From Chionis minor (taxonomy: Eukaryota > Chordata > Aves > Charadriiformes > Chionididae): a stretch of 64,000 nucleotides of DNA. The stretch spans positions 310,819 through 374,818 of the forward strand of contig VZSF01006858.1 of the NCBI GenBank assembly GCA_013398295.1, written 5' to 3'. How positions within the stretch are numbered: position 1 is the stretch's first letter; each line of letters starts with the position of its first letter. A program made the translations under genes and the position numbers. The notes under the pieces were generated by a model that was not told where the DNA came from, did no database searches, and was given only the letters and a program-made list of their open reading frames with translations. This document shows, piece after piece, positions 41,301 to 54,000 of this stretch.

Positions 41301-42085
41301 TTGCCTTATGGTAAGTGCAAAGAAAACGGCAAAAGCTCTGCTTTATAGTAAGCAGAGGGATGCTGCAATATTTGAGCAAGTATCAGTCAGCAGCTTTTTT
41401 AAAAAAAATAATTTGACATAATGAAAGAGCTTCTACTTTAAAAATTTTAAACTTTTAAAAAACAACAACCTCAGATCATGTTGATTTGGTGCCGGCTCAC
41501 TGGAAAGTCACCAAATCTCACTTGTTTTGCTTGGGCCTCACTCAAACATAACTGGCCTCAAGCTAGTAAGCAAGCCAGCAAATGTCCTGGCTTGTGAAGA
41601 AATCTGATCCAAGTCTGTAAACTGAACCCAGCCTAAGAGCGGTGGTGAGAGGAACATATGGAAAATTAATGACAGATAATAGAATGGTGGGACAGGCTTA
41701 AATAAAAAAAGATTGTTATTAAGTTTATGCAACAATTCCAGCTAATGGTCTTTTGGCTGTAGGGTGTTTTGATTTAAGAAAGTTACAGAGTAGCTGGGCG
41801 TTGCTTTTGACTTTGCCAGCACCTAAGCTCTAAAAATGGCTGGCTGTGTTGCTTTTGCCCCTTTGCAGCCTGAAATTCCCCTTTGTATGGTCTTAATTGA
41901 TACCTATAGCAGAATTGCTTTATAAGCTGGTTCAGCTGCAACAGCACTTTGGGAAGTACAGAAATTCTGGTCCCACCTGTTTAAATAAATGGGAGCCTCA
42001 GGAAGAGGAGTGGATTGGAATTTGCTTGGGCTCAAACTGGGTATAACAGCAAAAGGCAGGCTACAAGCCTGGCCAAGCACTAGGA
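23346..42085. other. Non-coding block, no gene supported
   Basis: About 18.7 kb with many chance open frames of 60-121 codons on both strands. The densest cluster is 31443-32568 plus: one frame from 32041 has only three internal stops in about 175 codons, but there is no recognisable family and such runs are expected across six frames of 64 kb. Frames at 38163-38522 and 39385-39750 are compositionally biased and unrecognised. A CpG-enriched patch is listed separately at 35840-36180. No further CR1 or LTR copies were clear enough to call. Confidence 0.5.
35840..36180. promoter_or_regulatory. Small CpG-enriched, GC-richer island
   Basis: Roughly fourteen CpG dinucleotides fall in about 340 bp, well above the flanks, with long overlapping frames on both strands (35832-36179 minus, 35837-36052 plus) that follow from the GC content. 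It may be an enhancer or orphan CpG island, or an unrecognised old repeat or exon. No TATA or splice pattern decides between these. Confidence 0.2.
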
Positions 42086-42120
42086 GGTGGTGGTGGTGGT
42101 GGTGGTGGTAAGGGTGGTGT
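42086..42120. repeat. (GGT)n microsatellite
   Basis: Eight or so GGT units followed by a degenerate GGT and then a GT-rich stretch. On the minus strand it produces His-rich and Pro-rich translations that are artefacts. Confidence 0.9.
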
Positions 42121-43290
42121 GTGTGTTTTCTTTTTCCCTCTGCGGACCTCCAGGCGTTTTGCAAAGATAAGCTGCTCGTGGTATGATGTCACGGATGGGG
42201 AAACAGTCCCAGGGAGCTTGTAGCTGCACAGCCCCTCTCTGGTGGAGGGAGTGGGTTTCACAATGGAAAAGGAAGAATCATTCTGGGGAAAGTGTATGTA
42301 TTTCTGAAATACTCAAATAGCATATTTATTTAGCTGATGGCCTGGGATGCTCACCTAGGGGAGACTTTGGAATGTGGCATCATACAGTAGTTATTCTGTA
42401 CCAAGAGAAAAGTGATGTTTTTCCTCTTATTCCTCCACTTTTGTTTTATTGAAGACCAGCTAAAATACTAATATTCTTCCTGGCCGGACCCTAAAAAGTC
42501 TCTCAGTCCTCCCGTGTTATTTCTGAAGAATCACATCTTCACAGTGGAGGAGCATCAAGGTGCCTTTATTGCTGAGTAACTCAGGTGTCTTCATTTTCTA
42601 TCACCATGTACAGCCCCCTGCATCTTTAACAGGCCCTGCCCTGCAGGGATGGCCCAAGTGATTCTATGCAGTAAGATGATGCCTCTCTTGCAGAAGAAGG
42701 TTTTCTGTACATTTGAGGAAAAACAGCAAGGACTGCACAGAGGGAGAATGGCAGGCAGTGGTCTCCATCTCTTTATTGCTAAATAACATACTATGGCTGC
42801 TGGATTATTTGTCTCCTGGTGAGTCACCTAGCAGGAAGAGCACAGCTTATGCTTTTGTGGTTGTAGCCTCTCTGTGGGAGAAAACTTGTTCATGTTGTTT
42901 AGTCTTAAGTTTATCTCTTCTTTCTTTTCTAATCTGAAATGAGGACTGTATACCGTGATCCTTGCAAAACCATTCCCACTTCCAGGGAATATATGATAAC
43001 TGTAGCTCAGCATTTAATGTATTCCCCATCCCTTGCTTACACTTGCGGTATGGGGTATTGCACACCCTGTTATCAAGTAAAAAGCAAAGTGTCAACTGAA
43101 ATGGAGTGGCAGCAAAAAGTGTTTCATACGTGGTTGTGACAGAAGAGCAGACCCTCGCCTTGATGAAGAGTGGCAGTATTACCAAATATATTTCTGGCCG
43201 CATCCATCTTGCTGTACATGAGCAAGTGTTGAGGTTGATTTGCCCACTCAGCAACCCTTTAGGGCCAAAAGTTGCCCAACTCACCTGGTC

Positions 43291-43361
43291 TTTTCTTTTT
43301 TTTTTTTTTTTAAGAAAAAAAGAGTAAGTCTTGTGCCATTCAATTTTTATTTTTTTTTTTT
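43291..43361. repeat. Paired poly-T tracts with an A-rich spacer
   Basis: T runs at 43291-43311 (one C interruption) and 43351-43361 flank an A-run at 43314-43321 that could pair with either. Low-complexity sequence. Confidence 0.75.
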
Positions 43362-46300
43362 CTTCCTGAACCAGTTGCCTCAGTGTCAACACAGTGTCTT
43401 AGGGTCTTTCCCAGAAGAGCCTTTGGGAGGCTCTGGAGAGGGCCAGGCTCACCCCAGACTCCTGAAGAGCAGGTGCTGGGGGTGTCTGATGTCAGCTCTA
43501 AGCTTCTCTTCCTGGCTGCTCAACTGAGAGAAGAAATGGACTTTCCAGTAAAAGCTTTTAAGGTGTCTGTCTGTTTCTTTATTGCAGTTTAAAGACATAT
43601 ACTGGGATTAGGGTGTCAACAAACTGGTGAATTCTATAGCTTACATTACATAGATGATCATATTTAATCATCACAAGGATTCATATTAACCATTAAAACT
43701 GATGCCTACAAATCTAAAAAATAAAAAAAAGCTGAGCTCTGTAGAAAGAAAATGAACGTGTAACACACAAACATATAAATACACATTATATATACAGATA
43801 CATAGTGGTAGCAGTAATGCCAGTAGTGCAGCAGAAAGCCTTGACTATGTGCAGGGGGGGGTGGGGGTGATTTAGTAGGCTCAGGATTTTTTCCTGAGAA
43901 GTAACTTTTAAACCACTTCACATGGCTCAAAGACTGGGAATCAGTATCAGTGGGGAAGGAAAGAAATAAGAAATGTTTAGAAATACCAGTGTTTCAAAAC
44001 ATAAATATTTCCATTTCTCATTTGATAAATCTGTTTAAATCCTTTCAGGTTCCTGTGGAGGAGTAAAACAGCCTAAAGGTAAGACTTACGATGTAAAAGA
44101 GTGTTTTCTGTGACCTTGGCGAACCTATGAACTGACCAAGAGAGGTGATGGCTCCAGAGTACACAGTGCTTTTCTAATGTCTAGAAGATTCAATACATTT
44201 GAAATATAACAAAAAAATTTCCTGCGGGGCAGTGGAGATGTCCTCCTGACAAGAGGGAGCTGTATTCTTTTCTCATCACCTCATAAACAGTGGGGTTCTG
44301 ACTGAGGATGTTAGGTAATGCTTGCCATATACAGAACTCAAAGGGGGTATTACTTTCATTGTATAACCCTTTGAGATCTGAGGCAGTATTGTTTAACAAA
44401 GCATATTGTTTTTCCCTCTTGCTCTCACTGAGCTTTGATGCTGATTTTAGAACTTGACAGCTGTGTTTAGACTTGTTTTACATCTCTCATACAGAGCGGG
44501 GGGAAAATATAGATGTTTGGGGCAGCGGGCAATATAAACTGTGTGGAGGGGTGGGGGAGGAGGTGACAGAGGCAAGATTTTGCCTTGGGAAGTTGTAGGA
44601 TAGGTCCACAATGATGAACTTCTAGCCATCTTCCTTTTGGGAGTCTCCTTGGAGCTGAATGGGGTGCTGGTCCTTTATGCCCTACCCACGAGAACTGCGT
44701 GTCTCGGAAAGGGACTCGCTGCCACCTAACACTGTTGTAGAAAGGAGTGAAGTCTGGGTAGGCATCATGCTTCAGAAGGGCTCCTATCTTTACTTGGGAT
44801 TGTGATACAGAAGACCTTAAGAGACCCACAGGACTGCTTGACAATATCTATTATGAATTGGCTCTGAGACAAGTCAGAACGTGTTACAGCTATTGTAATA
44901 AATGAAATGAAAATTATCTTTGTATCATTACTTTCAAATCCCTAACATCAAACTAAAGTTAATTCTTGTAGAATATTAACCTGCTAACCTGTTTAAATTC
45001 CCACTTCATGGCATAAAGAGAGGTATAACGAGTTCATATTTGTTCAATAGATGAGTTTTTCACATGGCCCATCTTTAAACAATTACGAATACCTTGTTCA
45101 ATGTCTGAAGACTCTGATGTTCCACCATCTCTACAGATACCCAAGGAGAATGTCTTGAATAAGTCAGTGGGACTGCACACATGGAACCAGGGATTAGGGC
45201 CAAAATAGGAAAAGAGAAGAAATTAAGGGATGTTCAAAACTCTAATAAAACAGAAGTCAGGCACAATCCAGTCCAAAGTATGAATAGCTCTTTTCTCTTT
45301 GCTGTTCTATCTAATGATAGAAGACCTGAGAATATTCATTATTCTCAAATTCTGTAAGACACCATGCAAACAAGGGTTCGTAATGAATTGTTTGTCACAG
45401 TATTGTTTGTTTGTGTTTGTTTTTCCTTTGGAAAAATTACATTTCCATGGTGTTTGATTAAGTCATAACTCTCTCAGGAGAGGTCTCCTGAGTTTCAGCA
45501 AGATTATATCTAAAGGAAGATGCAAAACCCCGGGTCCCTTTAGACGTTTCTGTGATGTTTGTGTACATTCTTGTTTCCAAGCTGGAGTGAACCTTATGAG
45601 CACAGAGCCTTTGTGGCAGCTTCTCTGTAGGGACACCGCCTCCCCAGACCATGAGTATGTCTGTTCTGTAAATACACTTCCCCCATTCTGATATGGGATG
45701 TCTTCACCTTTGTTTTTTCACCTTCTTTTCAGAATTTGTTCGCCTTTGGCAGCTGAGGGACGGGGCTTGATAAGCAATCCTTGCCACCCATTGCACATGC
45801 TTTTAATTAATTTTTAACTGGGTATCAGAAGCAATGATAATTTAATAGCTACCACTATTAACCATTTCACAATGTATCAGTTTAGCAGAAATGTAAAGTC
45901 AGTATACTTCTAAGCCAATATGATATTGTCTGTCACTGGTTGGTATCATTTGTGTCCTCTATAAATGGAAATCAGCAGTTCATAGGCCTTATTTGAGCAC
46001 TGGGCACAGAACCTCCATTTATTCTCATAGAACAAAACGTACTACAGGGCTGTCACTTCTAACCTAAGATGTCAAACAAATATTCTCACAGCTTAGGCCC
46101 CAAGTTTGGGTCATCTTAGAGAGGAAAAATCTTAAAGTTCTTCGAGTATTTTGCAATAATCTAGAGCCAGACCCAAATTTCATCGCTCGCAGTGTTCTTC
46201 AGTTCCAAACCACTGTGTCTGGTAGAAATGTCTGGAATGTGGAGTATTGTATTTAAAAACAAAGCAAAACAATCCTTAATAGCTACTCTATCATTCAGCT

Positions 46301-49300
46301 AAACAAAATCCCTACCCACACCATTCTGTAAGGGGGGGGAGTGGTGAGGATGGGAGAAATGGTGGGGGAAAAAATGAAGTAGAACTGTGTATACAGTGAC
46401 CAAAATTAATCACTTTGAGCTTTGGAACAAAGATGAAAATATAAATTAAACAAAACTGCCTTTATCCCATAAAACACTTAAAATGCTAGTTACAGAATTC
46501 AGAGGGTCCAGTGTTTAGTTCCAAAGAAAACTGTATGAAAGGCCAGGAAGCGACTTCTGCTTGGTTACCCTTACACGAAGGATCAAAGCAGAAAGGTATC
46601 TCATTTCCATGTATAACTTTGAAGTATTTTATAAAGAAAGTCAGAAAATGGATCTTAAGAGTAGTTCTTACTAGGCTGCCTTGGATGAGGGGAATGAATA
46701 AGAAAACTACAATGTCTCTTTGCTGGAAGATGGACCAGTACTATATTGTACAGCAAACTACTTTATCTGTCTCTTGTAACTATTGGTTTGTAAAGACCAA
46801 GAAAGAGTGGGACAGGTTTTTTATTGCCTTGGAATAATTTTTTTTTTTCCTCTGCTCTTATAAACCTTCCATATGCTTCTATATCCATGTCTTGTTTTCA
46901 ATTTTAGTGAAGGTTTTTATTTGGAGTCTCTTAAAAATTTAATTTATTGCAGCTTCTTTTTATAAAATTGAGAGGGGAGGGGAAAAGTATTGAGATAGCA
47001 TGTGCAAGGCAGTCCCAAGGAATGCATTTGTGAATTTAAAGCATCGGTTGGTTTATCAGCCCTTACTTCAGTTTTTGGCAACGACTTTTCCTCACTCTCC
47101 AGCCTATGATTGTGTGTTTTCACTGTGTGTATAGAAAGACTGACTATCTAAGCATACTAATATACAGTCATTTTTCGGGGGTATGGAATTCAAGTCCTGA
47201 ACTTTAAAACTCTGAAATAAGCCATACTGATGCATAATATCTATACTGAGAGATGGTGAAGAGAACCTGCCCTCTCAATATGCCAAATCTGGCACTACTT
47301 GACAATAACTTCTCACGCATTTTTATATGTTATGATCCTTGAATTCTACTGAAATTAGCAACAGGAATGTCAGCTTACTAAGCAGCTGCTGGTTTCACCA
47401 CCATATAGGAGTGCACCTCTAGCACAGGGAAAGGCCTAGCCATTGCCATTCCTCTTGTAGGGCAGAAGCCAGAGCAGAAAGTCCTAAGATGTCAAATGAG
47501 TGTACCAAAATCAACCTCAAGAGAGGTCTGGAGAACGTCCAAGAGCACAGTGAACTCCCAGGTCTGTTTCTTGTGCACATGGACTCCTGCATACAAAGGG
47601 ATGTCAGGAGGACAGCCTAGCTGGATAGGCCCAGTGGGGAACAGATGACTAAACATGCTTGAATGTACATGGGCTCATGCATCACTTGATTTGCATTTTT
47701 ACATTTGATCTTTCCTTGGATAGCAAAACTAATCTACAAACTCATATCCCTCTCTGAAATAATAGTCTCCTTTTTGGTCAGCATACTCTCTTCATCCACA
47801 GTATAGTGAGGGGAAATCAGGTAGAAGAGCCTCCCCTCTATATGGTGTGCTCCTGTAGCAGTCAGTTGTCCCTGGCCTGTTGGGGACTGACTTCCATCAG
47901 TGCGCACCATTTGTTGAAAGTTCATAAGAAATATACTCCAGGACAGCAGTGGTACATCCCTCTGGAAGTCACTGATGACAGCTGACCTTTTTCTAGGTCA
48001 GGAGCAGAGGGTTTGCCTCTGAGGCAACAGGAATACTTCCAGATTTACCTCCTCCTGCTCTGTTCAGAATTGGATTGGGGACCAAAACTGGACCAGAAGT
48101 CTTGTCCTCAAGCAAGATTTCTATACAAGGGAACAAAGTGTATCCTGCCAGCATAGTTATTTTTCTTTGCCTTTCTCCAGTGTTAAGTTGACCAACCTAA
48201 ATGAAACCCTCATATTTCATATAGTAAAGAATCAGGGCGCTAATATGTTACCATGGTTCAAAGTTACTGTGAAATTTCACGTTGTCCCTGACTTCAGGAG
48301 AACAAGCACATCTTTTTTCAGCAAGGAACTACATTGCTTTTACGTAACTACATGAGGCACTGAAGTCGCCTGTAAAAGCAACTGTCCAGAGTTAATGGTA
48401 TATTGTACAAGCCCAACCTGTCTAGAAGGTGTCATCAGACAAAATGAGTAGCTTAAGAATTTTGTGCAAACGACATTATACCTTTGCATATGTTGTATTT
48501 TTGACAGACATGTAAACATATGTGTACACACACATGCAGGTATTCTCTGACTATATTCTTCTTTGTGAGCCACTTCCCACTCTGTAGACATTACTGTGTA
48601 TGTTAAGATATGTCACTAATACAACACTCGTGTTGTTTAAATGTTTGGAAAGAAGACCCTCCTGGGAAAAGTTCGTAGGGGTGGGTCAACCTAAGTATTG
48701 AAAGAGAAATCCGAGTCCTGTAGCACATTTGAAATCTACTCTTTCAGAGGCTGTAAAGAAATATGAGAGAAACTCTGCTGGTGAGAAACTGCTGGGCACT
48801 GGACCTTTTTTCCCCCCTCTAAATAAGACATAGAATAGGCTTTTGACTGCCTTTTTTTCCATAATAGCTACTTAACCCTGTTCGCTAACATTAAGGAAAA
48901 AAAGAAAATTCCAGGCAAAATTCCTATTCACAGTAAAAAATATAAATTAAAACAAAGTCTGCAATGCACACTCTTTTCTTTCCTTCCTGTTTTGTTTGGT
49001 GTTTTCTAGCTCTGCCTTTCGGACAGCTGAATGGGGGCTGGGAAAGTGTTTACAATATTTTCACATGATTGAGATGGCAGAGTTCTTGCACTCTGTGAAA
49101 GGCCTTCTGTTTTCAGATGGCATTGAAAGTTTACCGTCTTTCCAGACAAAAGGAAGAGAGCCCGTTGCCAGCGGATGAGTAATGGGCATGGCCTCTGCAC
49201 AATACCTCCTATCCAGTCCTAAATCTACATGGTGTTCTTAGGCTTCCCGGCTTCTCCAAAGCAACCTTTGTCTCTGCTCTGGGAGACCAAAACTGCTCGT

Positions 49301-49505
49301 TGGGCGAGTGGGGATGTAGCCAAGAGGGGAAGGCTCGGTGACAACAGTTGCTCAGTGCTGACTGCCCAGTATCTGCCTTCTTACTATGCTACTATAATAG
49401 TTGGAAACCCATCAACAATTGGGCATCTTCTATACAAATATGTTGCAGACCATCTGTATAGTTTTCAGTTCCAGAAGATTCCAGTAACTCACTAAGTTTT
49501 AATAC

Positions 49506-49536
49506 TTTTTTTTTTTTTTTTTCCCCCTTTTTCTTG
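49506..49536. repeat. T/C homopyrimidine tract
   Basis: About 17 T followed by a C5 run and further T/C. Low-complexity sequence without a recognisable parent element. Confidence 0.8.
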
Positions 49537-51299
49537 TTAATCTGATGGGCTGCCCTGAGATAAGTGATTAAAGCAAAAGCCTGCCATAATTGCTTCGGAG
49601 CTAAAACTGCACAGAAGTTGCCAATTCCTTTATTTGTTTTCTTACAAGCAACTTGAAGCAGGCATTTTCCACTGTTAATAATTTTTAGGTTCTATTAAGT
49701 CTTTTATTTTTTTTTGTCAGAAAAAATAGTTCGGTTAAAATGACTGCGAACATATGCTTTCAAAATATTAGAACAGACAATTCTAAATTTTTTCCAGAGA
49801 ATTTGTACACTTGTTGGCGTTATAGAGACCAGCAGGTAAATTTTTTCTTGTTTCTCTTTTAAAGTTTCCTAGAGCTTGTCTGTTTTGAATTTATTTATAT
49901 GCATATATGTAAATGTAGACTACATATGTGTGGGGCTCGTGTGTGTGAGAATGTCTTTCTGTCTACCTGTCTAAAAGAACTTGCATTTCACTTTCACGTA
50001 CTTTAAAGTGCACTAAGAAAAGCTTTCTAAGAATGAACTAAGCGTTTGTTAACTACAATTAATTTTGACTGTGTGCTCAGCTAAGAATTGTCAGTATTAA
50101 GATCTTATTCTTTCATGCTAATTTGATGTTGCGCAGACACTGATTTATTGTTGTCAGGAAAATAGAGGCAAAGACGTAAGAGATGTTGGATTTCTTAAGG
50201 ATTGGTTGTAGCTGGTATCAGCAATTTACTGATTAACCTGTAGTAACCTGTAGTGCTGATGGTCCTTGGTATACAAGCAATGCATTAAGGTTATTAGCAA
50301 AACTATTTTCTAAATTACCTGAGTAGAGCTTTCAAGGTAACTAATTTTATTCTTTGGACTTTTTTTTTTTCCTTTTCTTGCGGAGTTAACTGTTTAAAAC
50401 AGCATTAAAATAATCCGGCTTCATTTCCTCTGCTGAAAGAGCAAGTCAGCTGAAACTCGGACTTTTTGCTGAAAGGGAGGAAAAAAAAGAGGTAGTTTTT
50501 CTTTTAAAGAGCATGACCATACACATTCCGCTCTGGTGCCTTTAAAGGGGACTTCCCTGTTTCAAATGCCCTCAAGCACAGAAATACCAACACCTCTTAA
50601 TTGTTTAATATATTACAGACTAAAACATTTACAGAAATGCTTTCCAAGTATTTCACTGTTCCAGGTGCTTGGTCCTGCACCTCCTAAAATAATAGGCTAT
50701 TTCCCTTCAGTTTTCATGTGCTTGGTGCCACAATGAGACATATGCTCTGTATCAAGGGAAGGGGAAGTGAGGGAAATAAGTGGGACCGCCTGACATTGGT
50801 GCTTGCACTTGTGGTGTACACAGACCTCTCTGTCTTGCGTAACACAGCTTGTAAAGAGTGAGAAAATAACGTGGCTTGTACTTGGACTGTAAGATCCAAG
50901 GAGAAAAATATCATATAGTTAAGCATTTGAATGTCACTCTGCCCAAAGACCCCCCTTTCACTGCGTCCTCTGAGCAGCATCACAAAAAGGATAATAATTC
51001 TAGTAATCAGCAGTGCTGAACACACACCGGTCCACGATACAGCTGTCTTGCAGCCGTGTTAAAGCCATGCTCCAAACTGCATCACTGTTGCATGGAGCTG
51101 GCGTGAAGTCGAAGTCTGACGTCTGTCACATGCAACCACGCTTCGGACTGAGGAAGAAAAATTATTCTGAAAAAATCATGACACCTTATTCTGATTCAGT
51201 GGAGGCAAAGTAAGATACAACAATTCGCTTAGCCTATGCTTAACTAATTTATTTTTCAACTTGTTTATCCAAAATGAACTGAGGCTTTTCCCCGCTCGA

Positions 51300-51900
51300 G
51301 AAATGAATCCCTTAATAGAGAGCACTTAGGACTCCCTACTCATCCTTCCGTGAGGCACTGCCCTGACATAACAGGATCCGAGCTGCTCTGTCAATCTTAC
51401 TGTCACGTTGCACGTCTGCGAAGAGTCTTGGGTGACGCCTGCTTGCAAGCTGTGCCGTTCAGACATCCACATGCCACGAGCATGGGTAACCTGAACACGC
51501 TATGATTCAGTGCATGGGCACTGAGTGAAACTGGGAGGTCAACGGCCTTTGGCTGGATATACCTCTTCAAAAAGTCTCCCTTCTCTGTCTCAAAAATCCT
51601 CCCCACTGCGCAAATGCAAGCAAACGTAGGTTGTTTTGAGAGTTGGGGTTTCAGGACCCTCTCCCTGTAAGGCAGCAGCAGCTGGACACAGTTTCCAGGA
51701 AGGAGCTGGAGGGAGGGTGGCTCTGGCTGGCCCGAGGGAGCAGATAATGCAAAGTTAAACAATTCTGTGAGAGCGGAGGACTGAATCTTTCCGTGGCTGC
51801 AGTTTCAATCATGCACTCCCCAGCTAAGTTGCCTGGCGTCCCTTTGAACCCACGTCTCCCATGTGACAGAGCAGTGATCTGGCTGCTGAGCCACTAGACT
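51300..51900 (-). mobile_element. Candidate ancient tRNA-derived SINE or other repeat with tRNA-like head
   Basis: Read on the minus strand, 51900 down to about 51828 resembles a tRNA gene. An A-box-like TGGCTCAGCAG maps to 51883-51893, and a partial B box GGTTCAA maps to about 51844-51850, with about 32 nt between, normal spacing for internal RNA polymerase III promoters. The GGAGACGTGGGTTCAA wording just before the B box is typical of amniote tRNA-derived SINE heads I remember from turtles. The last bases of the B box are degraded, so this is not a working tRNA gene. Downstream on the same strand, to about 51300, the sequence is richer in GC and CpG than its flanks and carries a chance 119-codon frame. 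I infer that this is the SINE body, but the boundary is a guess and no poly-A or target-site duplication was found. Confidence 0.4.
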
Positions 51901-52161
51901 AATATTGTTCTTTTAATCTCACAAAAATGTGTTATAAAAGAGTTTGATTCACATGAGAAATTAAGTATAAGATCTGTCCTCATAAAGACATTATACCATG
52001 AATGCTCTCTTTCTGCTGGCTGCAAGAATAGGTGGCTCAAGGGTGAAAGGGTAGCATTTACATTTAAATACACCTATTGGAATCACACAAACAGAAGGCT
52101 AAAACTACTGCACCATCGCTGAATGCTTTTAGAGTTTGCTGCTTTTTTTACACAGCAGCAT

Positions 52162-52190
52162 CTTTCTTTTCTTTTTCTTTTTTTTTTTTT
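52162..52190. repeat. T-rich tract with scattered C
   Basis: Pyrimidine-only run, mostly T, ending in T14 or so. Confidence 0.8.
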
Positions 52191-52431
52191 ACATAATCAA
52201 AAAATGGGAAACGAGATCCTTAAGACCCCATAAAATAAAACAAAGAAGGTCTTTGTGCCAGCAGGATAAATGGATGAACATTTTCAAACTAATTATTTTA
52301 CTTTTCATCTGGATGTGCTGCTCAGGAGGTAAAATCCAGATATGAACTGGAGTTTTTTCTGCTGTTACACGGACTGGTAGTGCTGGCTGGGTGTGATGCT
52401 GTTTACATTTCCCAGAGAAAGTGAAATGCAC

Positions 52432-52450
52432 TTTTTTTTTTTTTTTTTTT
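52432..52450. repeat. Poly-T tract next to an ambiguous base
   Basis: Nineteen T in a row. A single N follows at 52479 before another T6 run, so this stretch may be incorrectly assembled. Confidence 0.85.
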
Positions 52451-54000
52451 GTGTCCCCACAAACATTCCGAAAATTCCNTTTTTTGGTGTCTGCCAAACC
52501 CAGATTTAGTCTGTGATAAAACAGAAAGCCAGAAAGCTCCTTACCATCTGGAGAAAACAGAAACTGAAAGAAGGTGCAAAGAGCACTTGGTGCCAGGGTG
52601 GCCTGGCAGCCAGGGTGCAAGCTCAGCGAAACCCTTGAAATGCACCCATTTGACCCAGGCCAAGGCTTCTTCCCTTTCCTTTCTGCCATCTTCTTCCCCT
52701 CTGTGCAGCAACAGAGGCTTACAGGCTGGAGCTGCAAAAACTCACATTTTTTGGTGGCCTTTTTATCATGGTTTTCCACCACCCAAGCAAGGGCCAAAAC
52801 CAAACAACATAAATAAATGCCTTAAAATTACAATGGAGCTGGAAATCACAAGCTGCATTCTGAACAATTTTTGCACACACTCGCCAATTTGTATTAAATT
52901 ACCACATAATATATAGCTAATAACACTAATCATTAAATGTGTTCCAGATGCCTCTCAGTAATGAAGAACTTAAAATCCAGATCTGGATGTGGCAGTTTTG
53001 TAACATCTAGATAATACTTTTTCCTTTGAATATGTATGTAAAACTGCTATCTTGATATATAACCTTGGGTAGCGGTGAATCCTAAGGCATTTTTTACAAC
53101 TTTAATGAAATGATACGGACTTCAGAATCTCTTCTAAGTGAAGCGAAATGATCAGGTCTTCAAAACGCATGCAAAGAAAGAAGCAGCAAAGGAGTCCATA
53201 TCTGCATGTTTAGTAGCCCTCTGTGGGTCTTTTTTTGAGTATATCTAATCGTATTTTGTTTGGGTTTTTACAAGATGGCCTTCACAAGATGGGGTGGCTG
53301 TGTAAAAAAAACCAGTGTGTCCCTTCATCTTCCTAGTATGTGTTCATAGCTTTTATGTTATGAGAAATGATGAATAATTCTTTCCTGTATACTTTCTTCA
53401 TTTTTTTCCGTAATTTTATGTCAACTACTCATCAGTCATCTTTTTTTGCAAACTAGGAAATATTCTGTGACCTAAAGTCTCCACATAGAGAAGATTTTCT
53501 ACACATCAGATAATTCTTGTTGTGTCCTGTTGCAGCTCTCCCCCTCCTGCTATGCCCATGCGGAGCTGAGGGGATCAGCGGTGTACTCAGCGTTCACCAC
53601 GAATGGCAGAATGACATCCTCTGCGTTGTTCTCCCTTCCCTTCCAAAGGACTCCTGACATCCCATGTGCTGTCTGGCGGCTACTGAGCATTAGCACTTTT
53701 TCATGGAAGTTTCAAGGTCCATTGTAAAGAGGAGTTATTCTCCTGGCCCATGGATACACAGGTCCACATTACTTGAATTCAGAGAATTTTATGTCCTCTG
53801 TAGAGCAGTTTAGACAACCTAAATTGCACACCTATGTGCTTTGATCCTACAGTACAATGAAGGAAGCACAGTGCTCCTGAGGGAGAAGTTCCTTCCAGCC
53901 AGCCAACAGTCAATATTATGCACCTCAGCCCACTGAGAATTCAAGTAAAAATTATCTTCTGAGGAACAAACCATCAGGTAAAGTCCATTTAAAAAAAGTA

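Larger units (their letters stand above)
42121..51299. other. Non-coding block with homopolymer tracts
   Basis: No gene supported. A 181-codon minus frame (42847-43392) is stretched by translating T tracts at 43291-43311 and 43351-43361 as poly-Lys and has no domain. The 46511-46837 plus frame (108 codons) is unrecognised. G-rich runs occur at 43854-43868, 44544-44562 and about 46332-46339, and a T/C run at 49506-49536. Confidence 0.55.
51901..54000. other. Non-coding block with poly-T tracts and one N
   Basis: Long frames on both strands (52189-52803 minus and 52449-52916 plus) overlap the same bases, translate the poly-T tract and cross the N at 52479, so I reject both. Tracts are at 52162-52190 and 52432-52450. 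Nothing else is recognised. Confidence 0.55.

Noticed and set aside
42847..43392. 181-codon minus-strand frame
   Set aside because: It contains poly-Lys from T tracts, has no family resemblance, and has competing plus-strand frames throughout.
46511..46837. 108-codon plus frame considered as a C-type-lectin-like exon
   Set aside because: The cysteine and WxGL-type patterns of the lectin fold are absent.
52189..52916. Long overlapping open frames on both strands (204 and 155 codons)
   Set aside because: They occupy the same bases in opposite directions, translate the poly-T tract as Lys or Phe runs, cross an N and show no domain.
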